15,637 nucleotides of DNA, from contig JAGMFA010000032.1 in the NCBI GenBank assembly GCA_023127875.1, positions 1-15,637 of the forward strand. The letters run 5' to 3'. Positions 14,126-15,637 of the stretch are shown here, in pieces. A program made the position numbers and the translations under genes. Source of the DNA: Candidatus Zixiibacteriota bacterium (GTDB lineage: Bacteria > Zixibacteria > MSB-5A5 > SM1-73). The notes under the pieces were generated by a model. That model was not told the origin of the DNA. It was given only the letters and a program-made list of their open reading frames with translations, and ran no database searches. Positions within the stretch are counted from its first letter, which is position 1. The number at the start of each line of letters is the position of its first letter.

Positions 14126-15201
14126 AGATATTTCTCCAGTCCCTTATCCCGGGTGAATTCGGAAAGAAGCTCTTTGACATCTTGCACCTTGGTTTTATGA
14201 GCCACAAAAACGATATCATCGGTCTTCACGATCACCAGGTCTGAAACTCCTAAGGTGGCGATTATGCCATCGGAGTCGTTAACGATGGTGGTCTCATAGG
14301 TGCTTATGGCGCGGGCGTCCCCCACGATCACATTATGATCCCGATCTTTCTCTTTTATTCTGTCCAGAGCCAGCCATGAGCCAATATCATCCCAGATTAA
14401 ATCCGCTTTGAACACCAGAGCGTTCTCCGCCTTTTCCAGCACGGCACAATCTATGGAGATGTTTTCCAGGTGCCGGTAAAGCTCTTCTTTTGCCGCATCT
14501 TCGTTTTGGGTGCCCACGTGTTTGGAATAGTCCTCCAGCTCCCTATACATCTGGGGCATAAGGTTCTTTAACGCTTCAAGAAGGGTCGACACAGTCCAGA
14601 TAAACATTCCGCTGTTCCACAGATGCTTCCGATCGTAATAGTATTGTTGTGCCACGATCCGATTGGGTTTCTCCTTGAATTCCTTAATCTGATAAACTAA
14701 AATATCATCGAAGGTGTCATAAAGTTCGGTAAACTCTATGTATCCATAAGCTGTCTCTGCCCGGGTGGGCGTGATGCCTATGGTGATCAGATACTCTCCT
14801 TCACCAGCCATTTTTGTCCCCACCTCCAAAATCTTCACAAGCTTCTCTTTGGGTTTAATCATATGATCGGAGGAGAGAACTACCATGGTGGCATCCGGGT
14901 CAATCTTCTGAAGATGAACGGCCGCCACTCCGATAGCCGCACATGTGTTTTTCATGGCTGGTTCGACAATCAGGTTTTCCTCTTTAAGGTAATCCACCTG
15001 CTTCAGGATCGACTCTTTTATGTTTTCGCCGGTGACCACCTTGGTTCTTTCTATAGGGATAAAATCCCTGACCCGATCAATGGTCTCCTGAAGCATGGTC
15101 TTCTGGGATGTGATATGCAGAAGTTGTTTGGGATGTTGGGTTCGGGAAAGAGGCCAGAATCTTTCTCCTCTTCCCCCGGCTAAAATGACTGCGTAATTCA
15201 A
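14122..15201 (-). CDS. manC: mannose-1-phosphate guanylyltransferase (ManC-like)
   Basis: A 359-residue sugar nucleotidyltransferase of single-domain length. It shows the nucleotide-binding LAGGRGERFWPLSR (7-20) with PKQ (24-26), EPAMKNTCAAIG (80-91), SSDHMI (110-115), FKEKP (175-179), WNSGMF (195-200) and WDDIGSW (270-276). These are characteristic of GDP-mannose pyrophosphorylases (mannose-1-phosphate + GTP to GDP-mannose + PPi). The bifunctional isomerase domain of longer ManC/AlgA proteins is absent. GDP-mannose would feed surface polysaccharide or glycan synthesis. The start is TTG at 15201-15199 with GGGGGTGA just upstream; the conserved LAGG lies at the right distance from it. It is the first gene of the operon and has a good promoter at 15276-15304. 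Confidence 0.93.
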   Translation of the reverse strand: MNYAVILAGGRGERFWPLSRTQHPKQLLHITSQKTMLQETIDRVRDFIPIERTKVVTGENIKESILKQVDYLKEENLIVEPAMKNTCAAIGVAAVHLQKIDPDATMVVLSSDHMIKPKEKLVKILEVGTKMAGEGEYLITIGITPTRAETAYGYIEFTELYDTFDDILVYQIKEFKEKPNRIVAQQYYYDRKHLWNSGMFIWTVSTLLEALKNLMPQMYRELEDYSKHVGTQNEDAAKEELYRHLENISIDCAVLEKAENALVFKADLIWDDIGSWLALDRIKEKDRDHNVIVGDARAISTYETTIVNDSDGIIATLGVSDLVIVKTDDIVFVAHKTKVQDVKELLSEFTRDKGLEKYL

Positions 15202-15275
15202 AGCGTCACCCCCAGCTAAAGGGTTAAAGATAAGCTTGCCTCACCACATCACGGTTAACTTACTTGCTGAGAATC

Positions 15276-15304
15276 AATTTATTATAAAACCCTCTGCTTG
15301 TCAA
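15276..15304 (-). promoter_or_regulatory. sigma70-type promoter of the manC-led operon
   Basis: Minus strand: perfect -35 TTGACA (15304-15299), a 17-bp spacer, and -10 TAAATT (15281-15276). A TATAAT also lies inside the spacer but only 12 bp from the -35. The predicted leader is about 70 nt. The layout is identical to the tldD promoter. Confidence 0.6.
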
Positions 15305-15349
15305 TAAAAACTTTATCACAATTGGACCGGTATTAGCACATGGTATCCA

Positions 15350-15409
15350 CCCACCCAGACGGGTGGGCTCGGACAAGCCCCGGCAGACGCCCCCGTCTGG
15401 GCGTCTGCC
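15350..15409. repeat. two tandem perfect hairpins sharing a CCCAGACGGG core
   Basis: Hairpin 1 is CCCACCC (15350-15356), loop AGAC, GGGTGGG (15361-15367). Hairpin 2 has perfect 11-bp arms at 15382-15392 and 15399-15409 with a 6-nt loop. In addition CCCAGACGGG (15354-15363) is the exact reverse complement of 15392-15401, so an alternative long-range fold is possible. No U-tract adjoins it. Confidence 0.7.
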
Positions 15410-15491
15410 CACTTTTGTTCCTTCCTTATCGCCGGAGTCAAATAGTGTTTAAAATCGTATCGGGGGTAGACTGAGCACACCTTTATATATC

Positions 15492-15517
15492 TGCCCAGAC
15501 GGGCACCCGTCCGGGTG
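15492..15517. repeat. second pair of GC-rich hairpins of the same family
   Basis: TGCCC-AGAC-GGGCA (15492-15505) overlaps CACCC-GTCC-GGGTG (15504-15517). The first contains another exact CCCAGACGGG (15494-15503), 140 bp from the copy at 15354-15363. Confidence 0.6.
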
Positions 15518-15637
15518 GGGAAACCGTTCTTTTACTAAGTTTCGCATAAATATTGGAATAACCCTTCTTTCATTTTCCCCTCCCTCGATGGGCTAACTAT
15601 TACCCATAAGTCGCGCGATCGAGAGTTGAAGCGGTTT

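Larger units (their letters stand above)
15305..15637. other. spacer upstream of the manC promoter
   Basis: With the leader and promoter, this makes a 436-bp stretch without a supported gene. It holds two groups of palindromes (15350-15409 and 15492-15517). A minus-strand frame from the right edge to a TAG at 15535-15537 is open for 34 codons but does not look convincingly coding. Confidence 0.5.

Noticed and set aside
15535..15636. Minus-strand frame from the right edge ending at TAG 15535-15537, including an ATG (15573) with a GGAGGGG sequence upstream and 12 codons
   Set aside because: Thirty-four open codons at an edge can occur by chance and the amino-acid composition is not convincing. 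It could be a gene end or a leader peptide, but the window does not allow a decision.

Overview
The window is about 15.6 kb of bacterial DNA in which every well-supported gene lies on the minus strand. There are eleven complete protein genes and one possible partial gene at the left edge. The large subtilisin-like protease ends in a long tail with the FPNPFNP / IYNxxGQxV signature of FlgD-like or type A sorting domains. That signature is typical of secreted proteins in Bacteroidetes and related candidate phyla (KSB1, Zixibacteria, Marinimicrobia and similar lineages). Together with a SPOR-domain lipoprotein, this suggests a Gram-negative-type member of that broad group. The phylum cannot be fixed from this window. 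Several genes (tldD, the MFS gene, the threonylcarbamoyl-AMP synthase gene, the manC-like gene, perhaps the UbiA gene) start with TTG.

Layout, read in the direction of transcription from high to low coordinates. First comes a repeat-rich spacer (15305-15637) and a promoter at 15276-15304. A tight four-gene operon follows: manC-like GDP-mannose synthesis, SPOR lipoprotein, TsaC/Sua5-type tRNA t6A synthesis, and a UbiA/MenA-like prenyltransferase. Next is a two-gene MNT/HEPN toxin-antitoxin pair (11741-11017) with its own possible promoter and palindrome, then a small two-helix membrane protein of unknown role. After that come a stand-alone B12-binding radical SAM protein, a palindrome-containing spacer, an MFS transporter with its own promoter, and a 557-bp spacer packed with direct and inverted repeats. 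The last genes are the secreted subtilase and a tldD-tldE operon driven by a promoter with the same plan as the manC one (TTGACA, 17 bp, TAAATT).

Functionally this is a mixed neighbourhood and I see no single pathway spanning it. The coherent units are the TldD/TldE peptidase pair, the MNT/HEPN pair and the manC-to-UbiA operon, which joins envelope sugar and lipid functions with a translation-fidelity gene. The least explained material is the non-coding DNA. It holds a set of hairpin-forming repeats (6708-6993, 8311-8436, 15350-15517) and a 17-bp motif shared by two spacers, one copy of which is attached to an exact DnaA-box 9-mer.
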